A DNA stretch of 64,000 bases from Gammaproteobacteria bacterium (GTDB lineage: Bacteria > Pseudomonadota > Gammaproteobacteria > Ga0077536). The notes below the pieces were generated by a model. The model saw only the letters and a program-made list of their open reading frames with translations, made no database searches and had not been told where the DNA came from. Position numbers and translations under genes: made by a program. Numbering within the stretch: the stretch's first letter is position 1; every line of letters starts with the position of its first letter. Shown here piece after piece: positions 52,710 to 62,894 of the stretch. The stretch lies in the NCBI GenBank assembly GCA_016191285.1, contig JACPPA010000013.1:124001-188000 (forward strand), given 5' to 3'.

Positions 52710-53636
52710 ATGGCCTTAAGCCCTAAATCGCCGCGCACTTTCCAAGATCTCATCTTTCGGCTCCAGACCTTTTGGGCCGCGCGCGGCTGCGTTATCGCGC
52801 AACCCTACGACATGGAAATGGGCGCCGGCACGTTTCATCCGGCGACCTTTCTGCGCGCCATCGGCCCCGAACCCTGGCGCGCCGCCTACGTGCAGCCGTC
52901 GCGCCGTCCCACCGACGGACGCTATGGCGAAAACCCGAACCGTCTCCAGCACTATTACCAATTTCAAGTGATCTTGAAGCCCTCGCCCGACGATTTGCAG
53001 GACTTGTACCTGCAATCGCTGCGGGAGCTCGGCGTTGATCCCACGGTGCACGACATCCGTTTTGTCGAAGACAACTGGGAATCGCCCACCCTGGGCGCGT
53101 GGGGCCTGGGCTGGGAAGTCTGGCTGAACGGCATGGAGATCACTCAGTTCACTTACTTCCAACAAGTGGGTGGGCTCGACTGCCGGCCGGTGGCGGGTGA
53201 AATCACCTACGGCTTGGAACGTATTGCGATGTATCTGCAGGGAGTCGACTCGGTGTATGACCTGGTGTGGGCCGAACATCCCGAACTCACTGTGACGTAC
53301 GGCGACATCTACCATCAGAACGAAGTCGAAATGTCGACCTATAACTTCGAGCACGCCCACACCGCGATCTTGTTTGACTGGTTTAACCGCTGCGAGGGCG
53401 AAGCCACGCGGCTGATCGAATTGAAGCTCCCATTGCCGGCTTACGAAATGATGGTGAAGGCTTCGCATACCTTTAATTTGCTGGACGCGCGGCGCGCGAT
53501 CTCGGTTACCGAGCGCCAACGCTACATCCTGCGCGTGCGCACCTTGGCCCGCCAAATCGCCGAAAGCTATTTCGCCGTACGCGCAGCGTTGGGCTTTCCG
53601 CTGTTGAAGCCCGGCAACGACGGGTCCCCGACATGA
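52710..53636 (+). CDS. glyQ: Glycyl-tRNA synthetase alpha subunit
   Basis: 308 residues. [59 protein letters not shown] and [18 protein letters not shown] are typical. Forms an alpha2beta2 enzyme with GlyS, whose start overlaps by 4 bp. Confidence 0.97.
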   Translation: MALSPKSPRTFQDLIFRLQTFWAARGCVIAQPYDMEMGAGTFHPATFLRAIGPEPWRAAYVQPSRRPTDGRYGENPNRLQHYYQFQVILKPSPDDLQDLYLQSLRELGVDPTVHDIRFVEDNWESPTLGAWGLGWEVWLNGMEITQFTYFQQVGGLDCRPVAGEITYGLERIAMYLQGVDSVYDLVWAEHPELTVTYGDIYHQNEVEMSTYNFEHAHTAILFDWFNRCEGEATRLIELKLPLPAYEMMVKASHTFNLLDARRAISVTERQRYILRVRTLARQIAESYFAVRAALGFPLLKPGNDGSPT

Positions 53637-55699
53637 GCGCGGCAGCCGACTTACTCATCGAGATTGGCACCGAAGAACTGCCACCGAAGGCGCTCAAGCG
53701 CTTGTCTGAATGCTTCGCCAGCGAAATCGAAACGCGCCTGAAGCACGCCAATCTCACCTTCTCGAACGTTACCCCGTACGCCACGCCACGGCGTCTCGCG
53801 GTGATGATTACCGCGCTCGAACGCCGGCAGCCTGATCAGGTTATCGAACGCCGTGGCCCAGCCGTAAACGCCGCGTTCAAGGCCAATGGCGAACCCACTC
53901 CGGCGGCAACCGGTTTCGCGCGCTCGTGCAACGTCGCCTTCGAGGCCTTGGAACGCCTCAAAACGGATAAGGGCGAATGGTTGGTGTATCGCGGTCAACA
54001 AGCCGGACGCCTAACCCGCGAGCTGATCCCCGAAATTGTCGCGCAGGCGCTCGCCGCGTTGCCCATCCCTAAGCGGATGCGTTGGGGCGTACGGACCGAA
54101 GAGTTTGTGCGGCCCGTGCATTGGGTGGTGCTGCTGCATGGCACTGAGATAATTGCCGCGACACTGCTCGGGATCGCAAGCGGCAATATCACGCGCGGCC
54201 ACCGCTTCATGGGCGCGGCGTCGATCACGCTTAGAGAAGCCCACGAATACGTCACACGCTTGCGCGATGAAGGTCGTGTCATCGTCGATTTCGCCGCGCG
54301 GCGGGCGCGCGTGCGCGAACTCGTGCTGGCCGCGGCCGCGGAGATCGGTGGTCGTCCGCTGCTCGACGACGGCCTGCTCGATGAAGTCACCGCGCTGGTC
54401 GAATGGCCGGCGCCGATCGTCGGGACCTTCGAGCGACACTTCCTCGACGTCCCGCGCGAGGCGCTCATCGCCACCATGCAAGGCAATCAAAAATATTTTC
54501 CGCTCGAGGATGATGCCGGACGCCTGCTTAATCGCTTTATCACCATCAGCAACATCGAGAGCCCGCACCCTGAATTTATTCGCGATGGGAACGAACGCGT
54601 CATTCGCCCGCGCCTCGGCGATGCCGCATTCTTTTACGATAAAGATCGCAAGATTCCATTAGCCGATCGGCGCGATGCGCTAGGCGCGATTGTGTTTGAG
54701 CGACGGCTTGGCAGTCTGCGCGACAAGAGCGATCGAGTCGCAGCACTGGCGGCGCGCTTCGCGAGCGATTTCATGGCATCGGCCGACGATGCGACGCGCG
54801 CCGCCCGGCTCTCGCGCTGCGATTTAGTCAGCGAGATGGTCGGTGAGTTTCCTGAGCTGCAAGGTACGATGGGGCGGTATTACGCGCTGGCGAGTGGCGA
54901 GAATGCAGAAGTCGCGCACGCAGTCGGGGCATTCTATCGGCCGCGATTCGCGGGCGATGCGATTCCCAGTACCGCGGTCGCCCGTTGTGTGGCGTTGGCC
55001 GATCGCGTGGATACCTTAGTCGGCATTTTTGGAATCGGTGGCGCGCCAACCGGCGATAAGGATCCTTATGCGCTACGCCGCGCCGCACTCGGCGTGCTGC
55101 GGATCTGTATCGAAGGCGACGTGGCGCTCGATCTCTTATCCGCGTTAATCATTGCGGCGGAGCAATTCACGGTGCCGCTCGCGCCGGGCGTCGCCGCGCA
55201 GGTTTTTGAGTTTGTCATGGAGCGCGCGCGCGCTTATTTTATGGATCGCGGCGTACGCTACGACATCATCGACGCGGTCCAAGCCACACGTCCGGCGCCC
55301 CGTGCCTTGGCGCTACGGATTGCCGCAGTCACCGAATTCGTGCGCCTGCCGCAGGCTGCGGCGTTGGCGGCGGCGAATAAACGCATCGCCAATATTTTGA
55401 AGAAACACGAGGAACCGCTGCGCGAGCTTGATTCGGCTTTGTTGGAGGAGGAGGCCGAACGGATATTGGCCGAGGCTGTGAACGATGCGTCGACGGTGGG
55501 AGCGGCGCTGTTGGCGCGCGAAGATTACACCTCCTATCTCTCGCATCTGGCTGGCCTACACGCGCCGATCGATCGATTCTTCGACGACGTATTGGTGATG
55601 GCGGAAGATCCCGCGCTGCGTGCCAATCGCGTGGCGTTGCTACATAGAATTCAGCGAATGTTTCAGCAGGTCGCGGACATCGCGATGATCAGCGCTTAG
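53633..55699 (+). CDS. glyS: Glycyl-tRNA synthetase beta subunit
   Basis: 688 residues, normal length. [18 protein letters not shown] at the start, [43 protein letters not shown] and [16 protein letters not shown] are family motifs; a C-terminal anticodon-binding domain follows. gmhB begins at the next base. Confidence 0.97.
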   Translation: MSAAADLLIEIGTEELPPKALKRLSECFASEIETRLKHANLTFSNVTPYATPRRLAVMITALERRQPDQVIERRGPAVNAAFKANGEPTPAATGFARSCNVAFEALERLKTDKGEWLVYRGQQAGRLTRELIPEIVAQALAALPIPKRMRWGVRTEEFVRPVHWVVLLHGTEIIAATLLGIASGNITRGHRFMGAASITLREAHEYVTRLRDEGRVIVDFAARRARVRELVLAAAAEIGGRPLLDDGLLDEVTALVEWPAPIVGTFERHFLDVPREALIATMQGNQKYFPLEDDAGRLLNRFITISNIESPHPEFIRDGNERVIRPRLGDAAFFYDKDRKIPLADRRDALGAIVFERRLGSLRDKSDRVAALAARFASDFMASADDATRAARLSRCDLVSEMVGEFPELQGTMGRYYALASGENAEVAHAVGAFYRPRFAGDAIPSTAVARCVALADRVDTLVGIFGIGGAPTGDKDPYALRRAALGVLRICIEGDVALDLLSALIIAAEQFTVPLAPGVAAQVFEFVMERARAYFMDRGVRYDIIDAVQATRPAPRALALRIAAVTEFVRLPQAAALAAANKRIANILKKHEEPLRELDSALLEEEAERILAEAVNDASTVGAALLAREDYTSYLSHLAGLHAPIDRFFDDVLVMAEDPALRANRVALLHRIQRMFQQVADIAMISA

Positions 55700-56245
55700 A
55701 TGAGACGCCTGTTGATCATCGATCGCGATGGGGTCATTAATCAGGAATCGCCCTCGTTCATCAAGCATCCCAACGAATGGGTCCCGTTGCCCGGCAGCCT
55801 TCGCGCACTCGGCCAGGCTACTCACGCGGGCTTCGATATTTTCGTCGCGTCAAATCAATCGGGTCTCGCGCGGCGCCATCTCGGCATCGACGATCTCAAC
55901 CACATCCACACGCGCCTGTTGCACGAAGCCGCGCCATTTGGGGCGCGGATCGAAGCATTTTTCTTCTGTCCGCATGGGCCCAATGAAGGCTGCCATTGTC
56001 GCAAGCCGCAACCCGGCTTGCTGCTCTCGATCGGCGCGCGCAGCGGGCTACCGCTGGTGAATGGCGTGATGATTGGCGATCGCGCTTCGGATTTGGCGGC
56101 GGCGCGAGCCGCCAACGTCAAGCCGGTGCTCGTCCTCACCGGCCATGGCCAAGCCACCGCCAATGCGCTGCCTGAAGAAGCGCGCTGCCCGACCTTCGCG
56201 GATCTCGCCAGCGCCGTGCACGCGTTGGTTAGCGGTGCGCTCTAA
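55700..56245 (+). CDS. gmhB: D-glycero-beta-D-manno-heptose-1,7-bisphosphate 7-phosphatase
   Basis: 181 residues. HAD motif IIDRDGVIN (Asp nucleophile at residue 8), Zn-binding CPHGPNEGCHCRKPQPG, and IGDRASDLAAARAA. It dephosphorylates heptose bisphosphate for LPS core synthesis. Placement between glyS and plsC is common in this class. A closely related histidinol-phosphatase function is less likely. Confidence 0.9.
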   Translation: MRRLLIIDRDGVINQESPSFIKHPNEWVPLPGSLRALGQATHAGFDIFVASNQSGLARRHLGIDDLNHIHTRLLHEAAPFGARIEAFFFCPHGPNEGCHCRKPQPGLLLSIGARSGLPLVNGVMIGDRASDLAAARAANVKPVLVLTGHGQATANALPEEARCPTFADLASAVHALVSGAL

Positions 56246-56976
56246 TGCAACAACTTCGTTCAGTTCTTTTTTATGTCGGACTCGCGCCGGTCACGGTCTT
56301 GTTTTGCTCGCTCGGCGTGATACTGCTGCCGTGCCCACGACGTCTGCGCTATTGGGTGATTATTCAATGGTCGCGCTGCGCTTTGTGGTGGCTCAAGGTT
56401 ACCTGTGGCCTGCGCTGGCGGGTGCACGGTACTGAACACATCCCCGCGCAAGCTGGCGTCATTTTGTGCAAGCATCAATCGGCGTGGGAAACGATGGCCA
56501 TGCAATTTATTTTCCCGCCGCATTGTCAGGTCGTGAAGCGGGAACTTCTATGGGTGCCGTTTTTTGGCTGGGGCTTGGCCTGCTTGAATCCGATTGCGAT
56601 CGATCGTTCCGCCGGCAGTAAAGCGCTACGCATCGTCTTAAAGGCCGGCAAGGAACGGATCTTAAACGGCTGGTGGGTATTGATCTTCCCGGAAGGCACG
56701 CGTACGCCAATCGCTAAATCCGGGCGTTATTCGGCGAGCGGCACGGCGCTCGCCATTCAAGCGCGATGCCCGATCGTACCGGTCGCGCATAACGCGGGGC
56801 TCTTCTGGTCGCGCCAGGCGTTACGCAAACACCCAGGGACAATCGACGTGGTGGTGGGTCCGCCCTTACTTCCCGACGGCCGCTCCGCGAGCGAATTGAT
56901 CGCTGCGGCTGAAGATTGGATCGAGACTACTTGCCGCGAACTCCCGCCGTTTGCGAACACGCAAACTTCGACTTAA
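56245..56976 (+). CDS. plsC: 1-acyl-sn-glycerol-3-phosphate acyltransferase
   Basis: 243 residues. An N-terminal hydrophobic segment (about 5-30) precedes the acyltransferase motifs: HQSAWE (an H-x4-E variant of H-x4-D), NPIAIDRSAGSKA, and FPEGTRTP. It adds the second acyl chain in phosphatidic-acid synthesis. The start overlaps the gmhB stop by one base. Confidence 0.9.
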   Translation: MQQLRSVLFYVGLAPVTVLFCSLGVILLPCPRRLRYWVIIQWSRCALWWLKVTCGLRWRVHGTEHIPAQAGVILCKHQSAWETMAMQFIFPPHCQVVKRELLWVPFFGWGLACLNPIAIDRSAGSKALRIVLKAGKERILNGWWVLIFPEGTRTPIAKSGRYSASGTALAIQARCPIVPVAHNAGLFWSRQALRKHPGTIDVVVGPPLLPDGRSASELIAAAEDWIETTCRELPPFANTQTST

Positions 56977-57512
56977 ATTCGTAGATCATTTTCGCACTTC
57001 ATCGTGTGCCTTCCGACGACGAACCCGTATGCTTCGCCTAAACCGAATCACATTGGAAATGATCCGGGAAATCATGGGATGCCTGAGCCTAACCTTCGTC
57101 ATGGCGGACGCCGCTGCGCACGCGGCGAAGATCCGGAATCCAGGGGGCCTGGATCCATGGCATGGATTCCGGATCACCGCGCGGCGGTTCCCGGCATGAC
57201 GAGGTTTGGGAGTCCGCACGAAGAGTCATGGATCGCATGGGCGACCAAAGTCCAATGATCCACCATCGATGTGAATGGGTTTAATACTGGCAACACAATA
57301 TGGGAACCCACTTCGGCGAATCCTCATTAAGGTCCCATTCGCGGCTAAAGCCCACTCCCACCACAACGACCCATCCATAGATGGAGGTTCTTTATTGTGG
57401 GAACCCACTTCGTGGGAGCCGCTTTAGCGGCGAATCAGATCCCATTCGCGGCTAAAGCCGCTCCCACCAGAACGACCCATCCGTAGATGGAGGTTCTTTG
57501 CGGAACATCACA
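56977..57512. other. 536-bp gene-free, repeat-rich stretch
   Basis: 57131-57200 is a REP-like palindromic array (GATCCGGAATCCAGG ... GGATTCCGGATC, with GGTTCCCGGCATGACG). 57299-57501 is a tandem pair. No gene supported. Confidence 0.75.
57299..57501. repeat. Tandem repeat related to the GTGGGAGC family
   Basis: Two units (57299-57394 and 57395-57501), each starting TGGGAACCCACTTC and ending CGACCCATCC-N-TAGATGGAGG plus TTCTTT. The second holds the full CGTGGGAGCCGCTTTAGCGG and complementary arm; the first has lost one arm. The CATCC-N-TAGATGG hairpin may be extra. Confidence 0.75.
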
Positions 57513-60002
57513 TTACGCGTTAGGCAATTGTCTGACTGGCTCGATGCCCCAGATTTCCGCGGCGTATTCGGCAATGGTGCGGTCGCTCGAGAACCGCCCC
57601 ATGTTCGCCACATTGAGGATGGCCGCGCGCGTCCACGCGGTGGGCGCCGCGTAGAGTTCATCCACGCGGCGTTGGCAGTGCACGTACGACTCATAATCCG
57701 CCAGCAGCAAGTAGTGATCGCCATTCTGCAGGAGGGTATCGACAATGCGCTGGAAACGCGCCGGTTCCTCCGCCGAAAAGAACCCCGCGCCGATCATGTC
57801 AATGGCCTGCTTTAGCGCCGCATGGCGTGCGTAATAAGCACGCGAATCGTAACCGCACTGACGCATCGCGGCGACTTCCTCGGCGGTCAGGCCAAAGAAA
57901 AAGATATTTTCCTCACCGACTGCGTCGCCTATTTCAATATTCGCGCCATCGCGGGTGCCGATGGTAAGCGCGCCGTTCAGCGCGAGCTTCATATTGCCCG
58001 TGCCTGAAGCCTCGGTCCCGGCGGTTGAAATTTGCTCGGAGAGATCGGCGGCCGGAATGATCGCCTGCGCCGAAGACACGTCGTAATTCGGTAGAAACAG
58101 AAGCTTCAAACGATCGCCAATGCTGCGGTCGTTGTTGACCACGTCCGCGACATCGTTGATCAATTTGATGATGAGTTTCGCCATGGTGTACGCAGGCGCC
58201 GCCTTGCCGGCGATCACCACGGTGCGCGGTACGCGCGGGGCATGGGGATCCGCGCGCAATTCGTTATACAGCGTGATTACATGCAATACATTCAAGAGCT
58301 GGCGCTTGTACTCATGCATGCGCTTCACTTGCACGTCAAACAACGAGTCAACGTTTACGCTGATGCCGGTTTTATCCTTAATCCGCGCCGCGAGGTTGAC
58401 TTTATTCGCAAGCTTAATGGCGCGAAACTCAGCCTGAAACGCCGGATCATCGGCGAGGCTTTCGAGTCCTTTGAGGCGCGTCAGATCGGCCACCCATTCG
58501 GATCCAATACGACTCGTGATCAAGGCGGCCAGACCCTGGTTGGCCTGATTCAACCAGCGGCGCGGCGTGATCCCATTAGTCTTATTGATGATCTTGCCCG
58601 GTTCGAACTGATCAAAATCAGCGAAGATTGTGCGCTTCATGAGTTCAGTATGGATCTGCGACACGCCGTTCACTTTGTGCGAGCCAACAATAGCCAAATG
58701 CGCCATCCGGATATGCCGCGTGCCGTCTTCGCCGATCAGCGACATCCGCCGCGCCCGTTCGGGATCCCCCGGGAAGCGATGACCCACATCGCGCAGGAAG
58801 CGCTGATTGATCTCATAGATGATCTGCAAGTGCCGGGGTAACAGATTTTCAAAAATTTCGACCGGCCAAGTCTCCAAGGCTTCTGGCATCAACGTGTGAT
58901 TGGTGTAAGAAAACGTCTGCTGGGTCAGCGACCAGGCGTGCTCCCACACGAGGTGATGGACATCCACCAGTAGACGCATGAGTTCCGCGATCGCGATCGC
59001 GGGATGGGTGTCGTTGAGTTGGATCGCGACCTTATCTGGCAACTCATCGAAATTGGTATGGAAGCGCTGAAAACGATGCAGAATGTCTTGTAGTGACGCG
59101 CAGACGAAGAAATATTCCTGCTTCAGGCGCAACGCGCGACCCATGCGCGTGGTGTCATCCGGGTATAAAACCTTAGATAGATTTTCCGATTGATTCTTGT
59201 CTTCGACGGCCTTGATGTAATTGCCTTCGTTGAAGTAGCGGAGATCGAAATCGCGCGAGGCTTTGGCCGACCACAGGCGCAGGTTATTGGTGGTGTTGTT
59301 GCGATAGCCAGGCACCGGCGTGTCGTAGGCCATGGCCATGACGTCATCGGTATCCACCCAATGATGGCGGAGCTTGCCATCATTGTCGTTGAAGGTGACC
59401 ACGCGGCCGCCAAAATGTACTGGGTAGAGCTTTTCAGCGCGCGGGAACTCCCACGGATTGCCGTAGCGCAGCCAATTGTCCGGATGCTCGACCTGCTGAC
59501 CGTCTTCGAGGCATTGCCGAAACATGCCGTATTCGTAACGGATGCCGTAGCCGAATCCAGGCAGGGCCAGCGTCGCCAACGAATCGAGAAAGCAGGCCGC
59601 GAGGCGGCCGAGGCCGCCGTTACCAAGCGCCGCGTCCGGTTCGCATTCGCTCAAGGCTTCGAGGTCGAGTCCCACTTCCTTCAACGCGGCTTTGCATTCT
59701 TCGGGAAAGCCGATATTGAGCAGGCTATTCGACAGACTGCGGCCAATGAGGAATTCCAACGAAAAGTAATAAACCCGTTTGCAGTCGCGCCGGTAGTAAT
59801 CGCGCATGGTGCGCATCCAACGTTCCATCAACCGTTCGCGTACGACATTCGCCAAGGCAAAATACCAGTCGCGATCCTTGGCGATGATGTGGTCCTTGCC
59901 GACCGTGTACATCAAGCGATTCGCCAGCGATTTGACGAGATCGGACGACTCGACACTGAGTCGGTCGTAATCCAAATGGTGGGGCGTAATCCGCTCGTTC
60001 AT
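57513..60002 (-). CDS. glgP: Glycogen phosphorylase
   Basis: 829 residues from the ATG at 60002, preceded by GAGGAG; the open frame extends 21 codons further but without a ribosome site. PLP site EASGTGNMKLALNGALTIGT with the Schiff-base Lys, N-terminal ALGNGGLGRLAACFLDSLATL, and GEENIFFFGLTAEEV match. It releases glucose-1-phosphate from glycogen. No other glycogen gene is in the window. Confidence 0.96.
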   Translation of the reverse strand: MNERITPHHLDYDRLSVESSDLVKSLANRLMYTVGKDHIIAKDRDWYFALANVVRERLMERWMRTMRDYYRRDCKRVYYFSLEFLIGRSLSNSLLNIGFPEECKAALKEVGLDLEALSECEPDAALGNGGLGRLAACFLDSLATLALPGFGYGIRYEYGMFRQCLEDGQQVEHPDNWLRYGNPWEFPRAEKLYPVHFGGRVVTFNDNDGKLRHHWVDTDDVMAMAYDTPVPGYRNNTTNNLRLWSAKASRDFDLRYFNEGNYIKAVEDKNQSENLSKVLYPDDTTRMGRALRLKQEYFFVCASLQDILHRFQRFHTNFDELPDKVAIQLNDTHPAIAIAELMRLLVDVHHLVWEHAWSLTQQTFSYTNHTLMPEALETWPVEIFENLLPRHLQIIYEINQRFLRDVGHRFPGDPERARRMSLIGEDGTRHIRMAHLAIVGSHKVNGVSQIHTELMKRTIFADFDQFEPGKIINKTNGITPRRWLNQANQGLAALITSRIGSEWVADLTRLKGLESLADDPAFQAEFRAIKLANKVNLAARIKDKTGISVNVDSLFDVQVKRMHEYKRQLLNVLHVITLYNELRADPHAPRVPRTVVIAGKAAPAYTMAKLIIKLINDVADVVNNDRSIGDRLKLLFLPNYDVSSAQAIIPAADLSEQISTAGTEASGTGNMKLALNGALTIGTRDGANIEIGDAVGEENIFFFGLTAEEVAAMRQCGYDSRAYYARHAALKQAIDMIGAGFFSAEEPARFQRIVDTLLQNGDHYLLLADYESYVHCQRRVDELYAAPTAWTRAAILNVANMGRFSSDRTIAEYAAEIWGIEPVRQLPNA

Positions 60003-60388
60003 AGCCAGCTCCTCGACATACAGTGGGCTTGGGATGGCGCTACTCATTGCAAGCATAGTCGGCACTCCCGCTGTGTATAGCGGCGGCGAACGGGTTTTGG
60101 CTTAGGTCAAGGGCGGATAAGCCCCGGTTATCGTTCGGTGGTCGACTTCGCGGCGTCTTCCGGGGCAAGATCCACGCCAGCCATTGGCAGCGCCGTGCTC
60201 CTGACACCAATTGCCTGATTTTCAACGACTAGCGGACCCGCTCCGGAGCTTGCAAACACGCTGGCTCCGGCGGCCACTAAACTTGGTGGGAGAGTCTTCA
60301 ACTTTGGCGGGGCGCGTTGTGCCGTTCCACTTGGCTCTTTTGAGATTCAAGTGGGGGCGTTGACACACGCTTCCAAACCCCGCCTAAA

Positions 60389-60530
60389 CCTCTCACCCTA
60401 ACCCTACTCGCAAGGGGGAGAGGGGAAAGATCACAAACCCCTCTGTCGCCCTAACCCTACCCGCAAGGGGAAGAGGGGAAAGATTGCGCTTTCGCATTAC
60501 GCCCTCTCCCCTTGCGGGAGAGAGGAAAGT
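60389..60530. repeat. CCCTAACCCTAC repeat array
   Basis: CCTAACCCTACTCGCAAGGG (60398) and CCTAACCCTACCCGCAAGGG (60450), each followed by an AGAGGGGAAAGAT block, and then an inverted CCCTCTCCCCTTGCGGGAGA (60502). A known-looking dispersed palindromic repeat type. Confidence 0.75.
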
Positions 60531-60648
60531 AGACCGTCGATCGCGGTTAGCCATTCAACCTTTTGGCGACGATTGCTCTGGTAGCCGCACCCACTCAAAA
60601 TTCAAAAGAGGCCCTTTAAAAGTCCACCTCATGCTCGAAGCCTCAAAG

Positions 60649-60672
60649 ATTCGCGGCTAAAGCCGCTCCCAC
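60649..60672. repeat. GTGGGAGC-family half-unit
   Basis: ATTCGCGGCTAAAGCCGCTC plus CCAC, the right arm of the long form. It contains its own small hairpin. Confidence 0.7.
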
Positions 60673-60745
60673 AAGCATCGGTCGGAACCGTCCATGCTCT
60701 TCGATCTCATGGCGTGCGCGCGACACCGGCGACGATAAACTCATT

Positions 60746-62095
60746 CTAATGAGCATCAGTGGGCTTGTCGGCGGCATTTTCGCGCTGCGATCCAGTCAGC
60801 GGCAAGTGCACCGTAAACGTCGTCCCCCGGCCGCCGGGACCGTCCGCTACACTCACCTCGCCGCGATGTAACTCGACCACGCGTTTGACGATGGCCAGCC
60901 CGAGACCGCTGCCGTGAGCACCGGCGCCGGGCACGCGATAAAAGCGATCGAAAATACGCGCCTGTTCGTCAGCCGGGATCCCGGGACCCGTGTCGGTCAC
61001 ACTGGCGATCGCCGTGTTCCCTTCCCGCCACAATTTAACGGTAACCTGGCCCTGCGCGGTGGAGTAGCGAAAGGCGTTATCCAGCAGATTGGTGAACAGG
61101 CTGCGCAGACCAATTTCGTTACCGGCGAAACTCGGTACCGCCGCGATGTCAGTCGTCAGATCAAGGCCGTGTTGGCTTGCAATCGGCGCGAGCTCACGCA
61201 TGACGTCACGAAGCACGGCCGTGATGTCGACATCGTGAAATTTGGTCGAGGCGATTTCGGGTTCCAGCCGGGCGAGCGTTAACAAACGCTCGACTAAGTG
61301 AGTTGAGCGATTAACACCGGCTTTCAGTTCGGCGGTTGCGTCGAGCCGATCCGCGGTCGTGGTCGCACGTTCCAACAATTGTGTTTGCAGGCGAAGTGCG
61401 GTGAGCGGCGTGCGCAATTCGTGGGCGGCATCGGCCATGAATTCGCGTTGGCGCGCCAGCACCTGTTGCAGGCGCGCGATCAAATCGTTGAGCGCGTCAA
61501 CCATCAGGCGCGCTTCACTGGGCAATCCGCCAACTGCGATCGGATCGAGCGCATGCGCCTCGCGCGCGGCTATGGCCCGTGTTAGATGGGCCAACGGCGT
61601 AAGCGTGCGGCCTACCAGCCACCAAATGAGAAAACCAAGCGCGGGTAATACCACCAACAGCGGGTACAGAATGCGAAGCGCAGCGTCAGTTGCGATGCGG
61701 TGTCTTATCGCCATGGGTTGTGCAACTTGCACGAGTTGTTCGCCCAAGGTCACGGCGTATACCCGCCATTCGGCACCGTTGGAGGTGACATTGGCATAGC
61801 CGAGTTCTCGACTCCGCGGCAAGGTCACGCGTTGATGCGAAAGATAAATCCGCTCACCACGCCAATTCCAGGCTTGGATCACTAAGTGTTGCTCGGGATC
61901 GGGCTCCGGCGCTTCGACTGTGCCCAGCGTGTACGCCTTGTCGCGCAGCGCGAGCGCCTGTTGCCGCAATTGATAATCGAACAGTGCATCGATTTCGTGA
62001 CGCGCCCAATAATACGTGGCGCCGGTCGCGATGATGACGGTAATCGCAACCGCCGATAACAGCACTAACAGCAGCCGCGAGCGTAACGACATCAT
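60746..62095 (-). CDS. QseC-like sensor histidine kinase
   Basis: 449 residues. Two membrane segments (about 8-28 and 142-162) enclose a periplasmic sensor; a HAMP-like stretch follows. His225 in FMADAAHELRTPLTALRLQ, N-box TNLLDNAFRYS and G-box GSGLGLAIVKRVVELHRGE. It pairs with the response regulator 75 bp upstream. Signal unknown. Confidence 0.9.
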   Translation of the reverse strand: MMSLRSRLLLVLLSAVAITVIIATGATYYWARHEIDALFDYQLRQQALALRDKAYTLGTVEAPEPDPEQHLVIQAWNWRGERIYLSHQRVTLPRSRELGYANVTSNGAEWRVYAVTLGEQLVQVAQPMAIRHRIATDAALRILYPLLVVLPALGFLIWWLVGRTLTPLAHLTRAIAAREAHALDPIAVGGLPSEARLMVDALNDLIARLQQVLARQREFMADAAHELRTPLTALRLQTQLLERATTTADRLDATAELKAGVNRSTHLVERLLTLARLEPEIASTKFHDVDITAVLRDVMRELAPIASQHGLDLTTDIAAVPSFAGNEIGLRSLFTNLLDNAFRYSTAQGQVTVKLWREGNTAIASVTDTGPGIPADEQARIFDRFYRVPGAGAHGSGLGLAIVKRVVELHRGEVSVADGPGGRGTTFTVHLPLTGSQRENAADKPTDAH

Positions 62096-62170
62096 GACGG
62101 CAAGCCTAAACGCTTTAGTACAGCACGGCGCTGGACGCGCTTAGCACTGAGGTTAAATCAGGCGGCCCCA

Positions 62171-62833
62171 TCAGCTGGCCGAACCCAGCGTATAACCCAA
62201 CCCGCGCACGGTGCGGATAAAACCCTCACCGAGTTTCTTACGCAGGTGATGAATATGGACCTCGATGGCATTACTCGCGACCTCCTCGTCCCAGCCGTAG
62301 AGTCGTTCTTCGAGCTGCGCGCGCGACACAATCGCCTGCGGTCGCTCGAGTAAGGCCGAGAGCAACGCGAATTCGCGCGCGGAGATCGCGAGCGGCGCGC
62401 CGTGGCGAGAGACTTCATGCGTACTCGGATTTAACACCACCTCGGCGTATTCAAGCAGGCCTTCGGCCCGCCCCGCATGGCGCCGTGCAACGGCTCGAAT
62501 GCGCGCGGCAAGTTCGTCGAGATCGAATGGCTTGACGAGGTAATCGTCGGCGCCCAGATCGAGACCTTGCACGCGATCCTCGATTTGATCGCGGGCCGTG
62601 ACGATGATGACGGGCAGCGTTAGCTTCGCGCGGCGTAAATCGGCAAGCACGCGCACGCCATCCTTACCGGGCAGACCTAAATCGAGCACCATTAAGTCGT
62701 ACGGGTTACTCTCAAGGGCGGCTTCGGCCTTACGTCCGTCTTGCACCCAATCCACCGAATGGCCTTCCTGCTGCAATCCTTTGCGCATCGCAGCTCCGAC
62801 CATCGCATCGTCTTCAACTAACAGCAGCCGCAC
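62171..62833 (-). CDS. QseB/PmrA-like OmpR-family response regulator
   Basis: 220 residues from the GTG at 62833, which has AGGTGG upstream; the frame opens 4 codons earlier at another GTG. RLLLVEDDAMVG, phosphoacceptor Asp51 in LMVLDLGLPGKDG, Lys in DYLVKPFD, and the winged helix SAREFALLSALLERPQAIVS with IEVHIHHLRKKLG. Controls targets unknown here; it acts with the kinase gene that follows. Confidence 0.92.
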   Translation of the reverse strand: MRLLLVEDDAMVGAAMRKGLQQEGHSVDWVQDGRKAEAALESNPYDLMVLDLGLPGKDGVRVLADLRRAKLTLPVIIVTARDQIEDRVQGLDLGADDYLVKPFDLDELAARIRAVARRHAGRAEGLLEYAEVVLNPSTHEVSRHGAPLAISAREFALLSALLERPQAIVSRAQLEERLYGWDEEVASNAIEVHIHHLRKKLGEGFIRTVRGLGYTLGSAS

Positions 62834-62894
62834 GGCAAAAACCACCTGGGGATTTAATATCGGCCCAAATTAATCCTGATGCCTTAAGCTGGCC

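Larger units (their letters stand above)
60003..60745. other. 743-bp gene-free stretch
   Basis: 60389-60530 holds a repeat array and 60649-60672 a GTGGGAGC-family half-unit. The first 300 bp include the glgP 5' region; no regulatory motif recognised. Confidence 0.6.

Noticed and set aside
57299-57501. CRISPR-like look of evenly spaced repeats
   Set aside because: Only two units, palindromic and of the dispersed family; no spacers or cas genes.
59190-60080. 296-codon open frame opposite glgP
   Set aside because: Opposite the N-terminal part of glycogen phosphorylase.
60389-60530. Telomere-like CCCTAA repeats
   Set aside because: The units are long (about 45 bp), dispersed-type and partly inverted; the CCCTAACCCT is only part of them.
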